From CAVYXF01 sp963772335 (GTDB lineage Bacteria; Pseudomonadota; Alphaproteobacteria; Rhizobiales; Rhodomicrobiaceae): a DNA stretch of 64,000 nucleotides. This document shows positions 18,394-27,501 of the stretch, piece after piece. The notes under the pieces are model-generated. The model was not told where the DNA came from. It worked only from the letters and a program-made list of their open reading frames with translations, and ran no database searches. The DNA lies in NCBI GenBank assembly GCA_963772335.1, contig CAVYXF010000003.1, forward strand, positions 682,001 to 746,000, given 5' to 3'. Numbering within the stretch: the stretch's first letter is position 1; each line of letters opens with the position of its first letter. The position numbers and the translations under genes are program-made.

Positions 18394-20049
18394 ATGGCCG
18401 CATATCAATACGTGTACGTCCTGCAAAAAGTCTCCAAGACCTATCCTGGCGGCAAACAGGTGCTGAAGGACATCTCGCTGTCCTTCCTGCCCGGCGCCAA
18501 GATCGGCGTCGTCGGCGTCAACGGCTCGGGCAAGTCGACCTTGATGAAGATCATGGCCGGGCTCGACAAGGACTTCGTCGGCGAGGCCTGGGCGGCGGAA
18601 GGCATCCGCATGGGATACCTGTCGCAGGAGCCGGAGCTCGACCCCTCAAAGGACGTGCTCGGCAACGCCATGGAAGGCGTGGCCGAGAAGAAAGCCATGC
18701 TCGACCGCTATAACGAGCTGGCGATGAACTATTCCGAAGAGACCGCCGACGAGATGGCGAGCCTCCAGGACATCATCGACGGCCAGAACCTGTGGGATCT
18801 CGACGCGCAGGTCGAGCAGGCCATGGATGCGCTGGGCTGCCCGCCCAGCGATGCGAATGTCACAACGCTCTCGGGCGGCGAGAAGCGTCGCGTGGCGCTG
18901 TGCAAACTGCTGCTCTTCAAACCCGACATCTTGATGCTGGACGAGCCGACCAACCATCTGGACGCCGAGACCACGGCCTGGCTGGAGCGCTATCTGAAGG
19001 ACTATGCCGGCTGCGTGATCCTCGTCACCCACGACCGCTACTTCCTCGACAATCTCACCGAATGGACGCTCGAGCTCGATCGCGGCCAGGGCATCCCCTA
19101 CAAGGGCAACTACTCGAGTTGGCTGGAGCAGAAGGCCAAGCGCGTCGCCCAGGAGCAGCGCGAGGAGGAGGGCAAACAGCGCACCCTCTCGCGCGAGCTG
19201 GAATGGATCCGCTCCAGCCCCAAGGCGCGCCAAGCCAAGTCCAAGGCACGCGTCAACGCCTATAATGAGCTTGCTGAGAGCATCGGCCGCGAGCAGATCG
19301 GCAAGGCCCAGATCACCATTCCCGCCGGCCAGCGGCTGGGCGGCGTGGTGCTGGAGGCGGATGGCCTGACCAAGGCGTTCGGGGACAAACTCCTGATCGA
19401 CGGCCTCGCTTTCACGCTGCCCCCCGGCGGCATCGTCGGCGTGATCGGCCCGAACGGCGCCGGCAAGACCACCCTGTTCCGCATGATCACCGGCAAGGAA
19501 AAGCCCGATGGCGGCTCGATCCGTTTAGGGGAGACGGTGAAGCTGGGCTATGTCGACCAGTCCCGCGATCATCTCAATGATAAGAAGACCGTGTGGGAGG
19601 AGATCTCCGGCGGCAACGACATGATCACCCTTGGCAAGCGCGAGGTGCCGAGCCGCGCCTATTGCGGCTGGTTCAACTTCAAGGGCCCGGACCAGCAGAA
19701 GAAGGTCGGCCAGCTCTCGGGCGGCGAGCGCAACCGCGTGCATCTCGCCAAGATGCTCAAGGACGGCGGCAACCTGATCCTGCTCGACGAGCCGACCAAC
19801 GACCTGGACGTCGAGACGCTCTCCTCGCTGGAAGCTGCGCTCGAAGATTTCCCCGGCTGCGCCGTGGTGATCAGCCACGATCGCTTCTTCCTGGACCGCC
19901 TCGCCACCCATATCCTCGCCTTCGAGGGCGACAGCCATGTCGAGTGGTTCGAGGGCAATTTCGAGGCTTACGAAGAGGACAAGCGCCGCCGCCTCGGCGA
20001 CCACGCCACCGATCCGCATCGGGTGACATTCCGCAAATTCGAGCGCTAG
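18394..20049 (+). CDS. ettA: Energy-dependent translational throttle protein EttA (ABC-F)
   Basis: This 551-residue protein has two ABC domains and no membrane segments, as expected for ABC-F proteins. Domain 1 has GVNGSGKST, LSGGEKRRVAL and LDEPTNHLD; domain 2 has GPNGAGKTT, LSGGERNRVHLAKML and LDEPTNDLD. The interdomain linker (YKGNYSSWLEQKAKR onward) carries the P-site tRNA-interaction motif region. The opening YVYVLQKVSKTYPGGKQVLKDI is the EttA type. It binds the ribosomal E site and gates the first peptide bond according to ATP/ADP ratio. It is intact and stands alone. Confidence 0.93.
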   Translation: MAAYQYVYVLQKVSKTYPGGKQVLKDISLSFLPGAKIGVVGVNGSGKSTLMKIMAGLDKDFVGEAWAAEGIRMGYLSQEPELDPSKDVLGNAMEGVAEKKAMLDRYNELAMNYSEETADEMASLQDIIDGQNLWDLDAQVEQAMDALGCPPSDANVTTLSGGEKRRVALCKLLLFKPDILMLDEPTNHLDAETTAWLERYLKDYAGCVILVTHDRYFLDNLTEWTLELDRGQGIPYKGNYSSWLEQKAKRVAQEQREEEGKQRTLSRELEWIRSSPKARQAKSKARVNAYNELAESIGREQIGKAQITIPAGQRLGGVVLEADGLTKAFGDKLLIDGLAFTLPPGGIVGVIGPNGAGKTTLFRMITGKEKPDGGSIRLGETVKLGYVDQSRDHLNDKKTVWEEISGGNDMITLGKREVPSRAYCGWFNFKGPDQQKKVGQLSGGERNRVHLAKMLKDGGNLILLDEPTNDLDVETLSSLEAALEDFPGCAVVISHDRFFLDRLATHILAFEGDSHVEWFEGNFEAYEEDKRRRLGDHATDPHRVTFRKFER

Positions 20050-20094
20050 CTTAGCGCGCGGGCCCGTCTGCGGTGAGAAGCCGCCGATCAGGGT

Positions 20095-20172
20095 CTACGG
20101 CAAGACGAACTCGACCCGGCGGTTGCGCGACCGGCCTTCAGGGGCGTCGCTGCCGTCCGGCTTCGTAGGGCA
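20095..20172 (-). pseudogene. Remnant of an OmpA-family C-terminus
   Basis: Read on the minus strand, 20172-20095 encodes KPDGSDAPEGRSRNRRVEF followed by VLP and a stop. This matches the last ~25 residues of the OmpA peptidoglycan-binding domain, whose consensus ends with ...GRAxNRRVEI. No upstream OmpA sequence remains; the reading frame dissolves before 20175. It appears to be the tail of a deleted outer-membrane gene. Confidence 0.6.
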
Positions 20173-20249
20173 AGGTGCCCGTCATCCTCCCCCTTACCCG
20201 CTCGCCAGCAGCGGAGCGGTCGTGCCGCAACTATTGCGGCCCGCGTCCC

Positions 20250-21141
20250 TTAGAGAACGCGGTATTTCTTGAACCAGTCCTGCATGTCAGCCCAACCGGC
20301 TTGCGCCGCCTCGGGGCGATAGCTGGGCCGGTAATCGGCGTGGAAGGCATGGCCTGCGCCGGGGAAGATCTTGAAGTCCGCGGTCTTGCCGGCAGCGGCG
20401 AGCGCCGCCTTCATCGCCTCGACCTGGCTGACCGGAATACCCTGGTCCTCGGCGCCATAAAGGCCGAGCACCGGCGCCTTCATTTCCGCGGCGAGCTCGG
20501 TCGGACTTTTCGGCCAGATGCTCTTTCTGCGCCGCCGGATCCACCAGCGAGCCGTAGAACGCAACGCCGGCTTTGAGCTGATCGCTATGGGCGGCATATT
20601 CCCAAACCGTGCGCCCGCCGCGGCAGAAACCGACAATGCCGAGCCGGCCGGTGTCGCCGCCCTGCGCCTTGGCCCAGGCGACCGTCGCGTCGAGGTCGGC
20701 GAGCAGCTCGGCATCGGGCTTGCTGTTGACCAGCGGCATCAGCTCCTTCATGTCGGGGATCTTGGTGAGGTCGCCCTTGCGGAAATAGTAATCCGGCGCA
20801 ACCGCAAACGCGCCGAGCTTGGCGAGGCGGCGCGCCACGTCCTTGATGTATTCGTGGATGCCGAAGATCTCCATCGCAACGAGGATGACCGGCGGGTTGG
20901 ACGCCCCTTTCGGCTTGGCGTAATAGACCGGCATCTCGCCGCCCTCGACCTTCACCTTCTCGTCGCCGGTGGTAAGCCCCGAGCTGTCGGTCTTGATGGG
21001 ATCGGCGCGGACCTCGCCGGCGGCGAGCGTATAGCCGGCGGCCGCGGCCGTTGCCGCCGACATGAAGGTCCGGCGCGAAAGCGGCGCGGCCTTGGTCAGC
21101 CCGGTGATGTCGGATGGAAGCTCGGGATGGGTGCTCATCAT
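20250..21141 (-). pseudogene. Tat-exported dienelactone hydrolase family protein, single frameshift
   Basis: A twin-arginine signal (PLSRRTFMSAATAAAAGYTL) leads into an alpha/beta hydrolase of the DLH family. The nucleophile Cys is in GFCRGG, the Asp in YGAEDQGIP and the His in GAGHAFH. The first two-thirds (21141 to ~20520) and the last third (~20515-20250) are in different frames: the frame changes inside the stretch encoding HLAEKS/PKSPTELAAEMKAP. One inserted base at that point would restore a protein of about 296 residues. Family members hydrolyse dienelactone or other small esters. The lesion is either real or a consensus error; all triad residues are otherwise kept. Confidence 0.85.
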
Positions 21142-21271
21142 GTCCTCCGCTGGCGTGGTGTTTGGAACACCTTAGTCGCGCGCCTGAAGCCGTCCAACTG
21201 GCGAACGCACATTTTTGCGTGAAGATGACGCAGTCTACGCCGCCGCCCGCCCCTTCCCTGTCCGTGCCCGG

Positions 21272-21301
21272 TTGACAGGTGACCATTTAGTCACCTATCC
21301 T
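21272..21301 (+). promoter_or_regulatory. Promoter with overlapping operator for the ArsR-type gene
   Basis: TTGACA (21272-21277) and TATCCT (21296-21301) are spaced by 18 bases. Between and overlapping them is a perfect 7-bp inverted repeat AGGTGAC/GTCACCT (21277-21296, 6-base spacer). The repeat sits where a repressor would block RNA polymerase and fits the dyad sites bound by ArsR-type proteins. Transcription would start about 7 bases later, almost at the GTG start codon. Confidence 0.7.
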
Positions 21302-21308
21302 GCCCGCC

Positions 21309-21629
21309 GTGACCGACGATGACACCGTATTCAAGGCGCTCGCCGATCCTTCGCGTCGCATTTTGCTCGATCTTCTGTTCCAGCGTGACGGCCGCACGCT
21401 GAAGGAGCTCGAAGCCGGGCTGAAGATGACGCGCTTCGGCGTGATGAAGCATTTGCGCGTCCTGGAGGAGGCGAGCCTCGTCGTCACGAAGAAATCGGGC
21501 CGGGAGAAGCTGCATTTTCTCAATCCCGTCCCGATCCGGCTGATCCACGACCGCTGGATCGACAAATATAGGGCACGCGAGGTCTCGGCGCTGATCGCGC
21601 TCAAGGCCGACCTAGAGCAAAAGGACTGA
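21309..21629 (+). CDS. ArsR-family helix-turn-helix repressor
   Basis: This 106-residue winged-helix protein contains ALADPSRRILLDLL, LKELEAGLKMTRFGVMKHLRVLEEASLV (HTH) and the wing KKSGREKLHFLN. No metal-binding Cys pair is seen, so it belongs to the non-metal ArsR group usually found with SRPBCC (AHSA1) partners. The start is a GTG with no room for a leader, given the promoter just upstream. The downstream SRPBCC gene begins 5 bases after its stop and is co-transcribed. Autoregulation through the 21277-21296 dyad is likely. Confidence 0.88.
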   Translation: MTDDDTVFKALADPSRRILLDLLFQRDGRTLKELEAGLKMTRFGVMKHLRVLEEASLVVTKKSGREKLHFLNPVPIRLIHDRWIDKYRAREVSALIALKADLEQKD

Positions 21630-21634
21630 TCATC

Positions 21635-22128
21635 ATGACGGACAAAGCGCAAACCACGCAGGTCTACAAGGTCTACATCAAGGCCAGCCCAGAGGCGATC
21701 TGGACCGCGATCACCAGCCCCGAATGGAGCGACCGCTACGGCTATGGCGGCCGTGTCGAATTCAACCTGAAACCCGGCGGCAAGTTCGTTCACCACGCGA
21801 GCGACATGATGAAGTCGATGGGCATGATCGACGAGATGATCGTCGGCGAGGTGATCGAGGCCGATCCGCCGAGGCGCCTGGTATGTACCTGGCATCCGCT
21901 CTGGAGCGAGGAGAGCAAGGCCGAGAAGCCCACCCGCGTCACCTATGAGATCAGGCAGAACCGGACGGCACCTGCACGCTGACTGTCTCCCATGACGTTG
22001 CCGGCGCGCCGAGCGTTGGCGCGATGGTCCCCGGCGGCGGCGATCCGGCGCAGGGCGGCGGTGGCTGGCCGTGGGTGCTCAGCGATCTGAAGAGCCTCCT
22101 CGAAACCGGCAAGCGCATGGCTGCCTGA
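21635..22128 (+). pseudogene. SRPBCC (AHSA1-like) protein, single frameshift near the C-terminus
   Basis: The N-terminal frame encodes VYKVYIKASPEAIWTAITSPEW and a START-like sheet to about 21958, where it runs into a stop at 21982. The continuation in another frame reads DGTCTLTVSHDVAG, then GGGWPWVLSDLKSLLETGKR and ends at 22128, which is the usual AHSA1 C-terminus. One base change restores a ~164-residue protein. Such partners of ArsR regulators bind hydrophobic ligands, but the ligand is unknown. Confidence 0.82.
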
Positions 22129-22156
22129 GGTTGATGCTTGGCCCCCGCGCAACAGG

Positions 22157-22605
22157 AAATCTCTCGCCGGGCTGTGCCCGCGAGGCTTTCCGTCAGTCTC
22201 TCCCCCATCGGACTATGAGGGACGGCGCGGGCGGCCATAAAGGCCTCTCGCTATGGTAGTTGGGTGGCCCTCATGGCCGCCCGCGCGCGGTGATATTTTG
22301 GCCCCCGCTGCTTCGCCTTACCATTCTTCGCGTCCCGGACGACACTGTCTCGGCACACGCGAGTGTCACTGGGTATCGCAACCCAGGAGGAAGCCGCGTA
22401 CCCCTGAATCCGGGTTCGTTACACCCACCGCGAGGCTGACCTCCGTTTCCGGCCACTTTTGGGCCTCATTCCGGTTCAGCCATGCCCTCGCGTTCCTCAG
22501 GCACCGCTTCCTTCCCCGCGTGGTTGAGACGGTCTCGAGCCCCGCGTCCCTCTCGGGGAAGGAACGAGGGCGAGTGTATGCGCGGGGAAGGGAGGTGGGG
22601 ATAAA
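22157..22605. repeat. Structured ~0.45-kb non-coding repeat, copy 2
   Basis: This is the second copy of the element at 645-1140, in the same orientation. All the main inverted repeats are kept, including GCGCGGGCGGCC/GGCCGCCCGCGC, CTGGGT/ACCCAG and CCTTCCCC/GGGGAAGG. The region between the first and second hairpins is about 30 bases shorter, and several loops differ. It abuts the left edge of the GC-poor accessory island. Confidence 0.6.
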
Positions 22606-22837
22606 AATCGGGTTGGGAAGCTCGCAATGTAGTTAAATTTGTACGCACTGCACCTGCCGCTTTAGGCAACGCTTCCAACCGGTCGCTGGCAGGCGAGTGC
22701 GTGATGCACATCAGCTGGCCATCGCAAATTCGCTGCTGACAACTTGTTTAAGGAAGTGGGAACCGCTTCCACTGAGCTGATGAAGCTGAGACCCTCATCC
22801 GTGATTTTTCGGTTTATCGAATTGGCTTTGACCGGAT

Positions 22838-23587
22838 ATGGATACATATTTGAGGGTTGCGGAAATGGTCTTGTCCATCGCTGGAAGACCTTTGCGTCCC
22901 GCCGAAATGCTTGAAGAGGCCTGGATAAGAAAACTTATGCCGCGCCATTTGTTTGGCCTTACTCAGCATAAAACATTGCACGCCCGCCTCAGCGAAGATA
23001 TCGTCCGCTTAGGAGAAAACAGTAGGTTTTGCCGTACAGCACCTGGAACGTTTTTCCTTCGATCTTCCTGGCATTGCAAACCGAAATATGTCGCCAGAAG
23101 ACGCAAATTAGATCTAAACAAGACACCCATTCTTTTCGTAAGAACGGAATCTTGGTCGAATTTTGTGAAGAATCTTAATTGCTCTAACCCAGAATCAGTC
23201 AAACGCCTTTTAAAAAGCGGAGAATTTCGGTACATCTCGTCGGCAAACAAATTTCGATTTGAACAATACAAGCCTATTTCCTGCCTGATATATATCTCAT
23301 CGCAGCATGGGCCATTATATGATAAAGAGGTTGCAAAAAAAAGTCTTGTCTTGACCACTAGTATTCGCTTTGACGACTATAATCTTTTCAGCCAGCATTA
23401 TTGGGGAGTTCTTGGCGCATGCTGTAGGCGCTGCCGACAAAGTTTGGCAAACAGACTTTCAGACGCTTTAACGCTTGAACCGGACGATTTTAAGCTTTGC
23501 GGATTAACTGAGTTCCTAAATCGAGATGGGGAAATGTCGCCGGCGATCATAACACGCTTAGTACGTGACATGAGAGACGCAGGTTAG
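22838..23587 (+). CDS. HARE-HTH domain protein, first gene of the accessory cassette
   Basis: This 249-residue protein has an N-terminal winged helix of the HARE (HB1/ASXL/restriction endonuclease) type, roughly residues 3-75: YLRVAEMVLSIAGRPLRPAEMLEEA, then LHARLSEDIVRLGENSRFCR and APGTFFLR. The remaining ~170 residues, including ILFVRTESW, PISCLIYISSQHGPLYDKE and YWGVLGACCRRCRQ, do not match a family I can name. The region is AT-richer than the flanks. HARE domains occur in chromatin factors, RNA polymerase delta and restriction or modification proteins, and recognise nucleic acid. The gene is intact and precedes the HEAT-like gene by 22-64 bases. Confidence 0.75.
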   Translation: MDTYLRVAEMVLSIAGRPLRPAEMLEEAWIRKLMPRHLFGLTQHKTLHARLSEDIVRLGENSRFCRTAPGTFFLRSSWHCKPKYVARRRKLDLNKTPILFVRTESWSNFVKNLNCSNPESVKRLLKSGEFRYISSANKFRFEQYKPISCLIYISSQHGPLYDKEVAKKSLVLTTSIRFDDYNLFSQHYWGVLGACCRRCRQSLANRLSDALTLEPDDFKLCGLTEFLNRDGEMSPAIITRLVRDMRDAG

Positions 23588-23651
23588 CCGACCCGATCAA
23601 TTTAATAGATTGCGTAGTAAGCTAACGCTCCCGCAGCTGAAATATCAACAA

Positions 23652-25137
23652 ATGGTCCTACAAGTAAGCATTGAAGAGGAGGAGCTATTAACCCTCCTGT
23701 TAAAGCAGGCAAACTGGAGGCTCGTCAAAGCGGCACTTCAGCGGCTTTGTACCCATCTTGAGGCGGGCCGCTTTTTCCGCAGAGCCCCAGAACTGGCAAT
23801 CCTGCTAAAAGCCCATTTGCTTTCAGACAACATATTGGTTCGTCGTTGGACCTATAAGGCGATCGCGCTTTTCGGCGAGCCTGCGATTCATCTAACTCCA
23901 CTGTTGCGCCTCATTGATTCCGAAGCTGACCCAGAAAATATGAGTTGGGCCACATCGGCGCTCTTCAGTATCGCTAAAAGGGACCATATCAACACACTTA
24001 TAGAAAATAGAAAAATTCCAGACACGCAAGTCACAAAGTTAGCAAGTTCGTTATATTCAGGCAAAAAAGCAATTCTTCTGGGAAGACGAAAGGCTATCAA
24101 TATTTCGACCGCAGACCCTCTGACGCTGAAATGGGCGTGCCTTCTGGTTGGGTATGGCAAAGACTCTCCAAACTTACTGCATCGAAAATTCTCGAATGAA
24201 AGCATCATTACTGAACTCAATCGTCATCCCAACCCCGAAGTCAGCGAGTATTCAGTGTGGGCTTTATTCCAGAACAAAAATCTGGGTGCACAGTCACTCG
24301 GAATTCCTCTTTCTGCAGCTGGCAATTTTCCTGGTAACGTTCGCCGCTGGATCAATCGTCTTATGTGCAAAAATCCCTTCATATTGCGAGACAATTTGGA
24401 CTGGGTACAAGAAAACAGTCGTGACGAGGCTGTTGAGGCTCGGGAAGGACTAGCTATGGGACTAAGATCAATCTGGTTCCCAGAAATTGAGCCAATCGTA
24501 TTCAAATGGAGCGCCATGGAGGCCGATCAAATGACGGGCCATGCGCTTTACGAACACATGGCCGCTTGCAGTGATCAATCGGATTCGTATCTAGAAGCCG
24601 CAGTTCACTATTTTGCGTTGCATACAAATGAGGAACTTCGAACTCGGCTGCAGGCAGCTGCGGTTGGCACTCGCGCTTATCCAGAGTTCCAGCACATAAA
24701 ATTCAAGCATCAGTTGACTACCGTACTGCCGCATGAGAAACTTCCATTAATATACCCAGGCGGGGCTATAAATATGACTGTAAATCAGAACATCAATGCT
24801 GGCCGTGATGTTTCGGTAGGTGGAGATTTAGCAGTTGAAAAGAATCTAGCGTATGCCGAATCAGCCATCAAATCTACGTACCGTCGTTGGCACAGATCGC
24901 TTGGAATTGTTCCAGGAACTTCTAAGCGTTTTGGGTCAGAGCTCAATCCGAAACTTACCAGCGTCCGGAGAGGTATCTGCCGCGTTGGGCGACGTCGCCC
25001 AGCAGCCAACGAAAGGCAACATTGAAAAGTTGAAGGCTGCAATTGGAAGTCTCAAGAATACGCTTGGGATTAGTGCTGAGTTAGCCGCCAAAGCAGACGC
25101 CGTGCTGCGAATTCTAAAAGGGTGGGTCGGAGCATGA
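23652..25137 (+). pseudogene. HEAT-like repeat protein with a GRDV/GGDL tail, one frameshift
   Basis: The N-terminal ~380 residues are helical repeats resembling HEAT units (for example VRRWTYKAIALFGEPAIHLTPLL and SWATSALFSIAKRDH). Then comes a glycine-rich strand segment NMTVNQNINAGRDVSVGGDL, a pattern seen next to effector domains in bacterial conflict proteins. Near 24850 the frame changes. The continuing frame encodes a helical tail (LELFQELLSVLGQSSI to AVLRILKGWVGA) ending at 25137. That stop overlaps the next gene's ATG as ATGA, which supports this tail as the true C-terminus. A TTG at 23610 is an alternative start. Confidence 0.65.
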
Positions 25138-25717
25138 ACCTCAAAATTTACCTCTCTGGAAGCATTAAAAAAGGCCACCAGGATAAGCGAGATCCTGTTC
25201 CATTTTTGGACTGACGAGCATGAGGCACTAATTAGACGCTATTGCGGTGCGAAGAAGTTCAGCTGTTAAATCCAGCTAAATCTAATATTCGAAGGAACGA
25301 CTATCGTGCAAACTACGGATGTGACCTGTTTTTGGTTAGAAAGTCGGACGTCGTCCTTGTGGATCTGAGAACAGAGAAGGGCATCGGAATTGGGGCTGAG
25401 TTAATGTTCGCCCGCTCTATGAGGAAATTCCTGTCGTTGGATGGTCTCCTAAAAATTCTCAATATAGAAGAGATAAAGTTGAGAACGTCTTTGGTGAGGA
25501 TTTGGTGAACTGGGTTCATCCATTCGCGTTCGGGCTTTGTGACTATTTAGAACCAACGCTAGAAGATGCCTGCAAGCGAATACTTCATATCGCTCGGCTA
25601 CCGTCAGGAAAGAGCAAAATCAGTCCCGAAGTAGAAAGCTCGATTAATTACTTTAGAGATCAGTACCCTGAGTGGTCACATAGAGATGAGGAATACCCGC
25701 GACGGAAATTTGGTTGA
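25134..25717 (+). pseudogene. Nucleoside 2-deoxyribosyltransferase-like protein, three frameshifts
   Basis: Pieced together across frames, the product opens MNLKIYLSGSIKKG, continues LLNPAKSNIRRNDYRANYGC, DVVLVDLRTEKGIGIGAELM (acidic residue in GAE) and GEDLVNWVHPFAFGL. This is the order of the nucleoside 2-deoxyribosyltransferase-like Rossmann fold. The frame changes are at ~25203 (one extra T in a T run), ~25260 (one C missing) and ~25419 (one base missing). Family enzymes cleave or transfer N-glycosidic bonds of nucleosides or nucleotides. Translation would be coupled to the preceding gene by an ATGA overlap. The protein sequence is otherwise well kept, so the damage is recent or technical. 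Confidence 0.72.
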
Positions 25718-26290
25718 GATTGGGCATGGGATTTTAGAAGCTAGAGGTTCGGGTAAGGAGATTGGACAGTCTCTTGAGGCGCAGGGTTTTTTTCGATTTT
25801 TAGACTATCTGTACTTACCCGTACCTCTGGAAGAGCTCACAATTGAGCAGGTTCTAGTTATAAACAGATATAGAGAAAGGTATATTAAAGAGGACAATCA
25901 ATTCAATCACTGGAGAAAAGTTAGAAAGGTAATTTCGGACGTTATAGCAGCTCAATCTGTTGCAAGTTTGCTGGAAATTGGCTGTGGAAAATTTCCCATC
26001 AGGTGCCGTAAAGAGATATATTATTGCGGTGTCGATATCGATCAAGAGGCAATTTCATGGGCTATTACACAAAAATTTAATATTATAAACATTGATGATA
26101 TTGATAGTTTGCAACAAAAATTCGATATGTGCGCGGGACAATATGCCTTTCATTTTCATTTTTCTGATGCTGTGCTGGAGAAAATATCAAGTAGCACAAA
26201 GAATGACGGCTTTTTGCTGTACAATATAGTTTCACCAGATACAAGAACGGCTCTGACGGTGATGACCTGCCCGGATTCTTCGGACCACGA

Positions 26291-27244
26291 TTAGCTTGAG
26301 ACGACCGCCCCGGTTTCTGCCTTCGTTTGCCCCTTGCGGGACGGTGGTGCGACGGGGCGGAGCGCGTAGGCTCCATATACCGCAGCGGTCTGCCCCGTCG
26401 CCTGGCACACCGTCGCGTCCGGCCTTCTGAGCTGGGCAGCAAATGCCGCCGGCGTCAGATAGCCGAGCCTGGAATGGGGCCGCACCTCGTTATAATGCCG
26501 CCGCCACGTTTCGATGACCACCTTCGCCTCGGCCCGGCTGCGGAACCATTCCAGGCTCAGGCACTCGTCGCGGAATTTGCCGTTGAAGCTCTCCCCGGTG
26601 CCATTCTGCCAGGGCTTGCCCGGATCAATCAACGCCGTGGCAATCCCTTGGTCGACGATCCATGTGAGCAGCGCCCGGCTGACGAATTCCGGGCCGTTGT
26701 CCGAGCGCAGATAGAGCGGCGCTCCGCGTTCGCTGACAAGCCGGGACAGCACCGCGATCACGCCGGCCGAGCGGATGCGGCCATCCACCTCGATCGCCAG
26801 GCCTTCCTTCGTCCATTCATCGGTCACGGTCAGGCATTTCAATTTCTGGCCGTTGGCGCACCAATCGAAGACGAAGTCGTAGCTCCACACTTGGTTGGCG
26901 CCCGCCGGTGCGTTGGGCCGAGGACGCCCGGCCGCGATCCGCTTGCGGGGACGCTTCTGCGGCACCTGAAGCCGCGCCTGCCGCCACAGCCGGTGCGCAC
27001 GGCCAAAGCTCATCGGATAGCCGTCGCGGGCGAGAAAAATCGCGATGCGCCGGTAGCCGTAACGCGGATATTGCGCCGATAGCTCCGCCATCCGAGCCAG
27101 CGCCGGCGCATCCTTCGACGCCCTCGCGGACCGGTACGCCAGCGCCGACCGCGACACCCCCATCAGCGTGCAAGCCCGCCGCTGCGACAGGCCTTTGCCC
27201 GTCGCATACGTCACCTGGGAACGGCGAGCCGGCACGCTCACCAC
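26291..27244 (-). CDS. IS3-family transposase OrfB (DDE integrase)
   Basis: This 317-residue protein has an N-terminal HTH_21-like region (RYGYRRIAIFLARDGY) and an rve integrase core. The first Asp is in WSYDFVFD, the second in LRSDNGPEF and the Glu in NGTGESFNGKFRDEC. It overlaps orfA by a few bases, so the active transposase is probably an OrfAB fusion made by -1 frameshifting. The C-terminal tail after the core is Ala/Arg rich. Confidence 0.92.
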   Translation of the reverse strand: MVSVPARRSQVTYATGKGLSQRRACTLMGVSRSALAYRSARASKDAPALARMAELSAQYPRYGYRRIAIFLARDGYPMSFGRAHRLWRQARLQVPQKRPRKRIAAGRPRPNAPAGANQVWSYDFVFDWCANGQKLKCLTVTDEWTKEGLAIEVDGRIRSAGVIAVLSRLVSERGAPLYLRSDNGPEFVSRALLTWIVDQGIATALIDPGKPWQNGTGESFNGKFRDECLSLEWFRSRAEAKVVIETWRRHYNEVRPHSRLGYLTPAAFAAQLRRPDATVCQATGQTAAVYGAYALRPVAPPSRKGQTKAETGAVVSS

Positions 27245-27501
27245 TTTTTTGCGGCGATCTCTTTCATAATCTCGATCTCGAGATCGCGCTCGGCAAGCAG
27301 CTTCTTCAGCCGCGCATTCTCCGCTTCGAATTGCTTCAGGCGCTTCATGTCGTCCGCCTGCATCGCACCGAAGCGCTTGCGCCAGGTGTAGATCGTCTGC
27401 TCGCTGACCCCGTGCTTCTTCGCTACCCCAGCAACCGGTCCCCGGTCAGCCTCGCGAAGAATCGCCACCATCTGCTCGTCCGTAAACCTGCCCTTGCGCA
27501 T
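27238..27501 (-). CDS. IS3-family transposase OrfA
   Basis: This 87-residue protein has a helix-turn-helix (QMVAILREADRGPVAGVAKK, then HGVSEQTIYTWRKRFG) and a leucine-zipper-like helix (LKQFEAENARLKKLLAERDL). It binds the terminal repeats and dimerises. Its last codons overlap the start of orfB in another frame. Confidence 0.9.
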   Translation of the reverse strand: MRKGRFTDEQMVAILREADRGPVAGVAKKHGVSEQTIYTWRKRFGAMQADDMKRLKQFEAENARLKKLLAERDLEIEIMKEIAAKKW

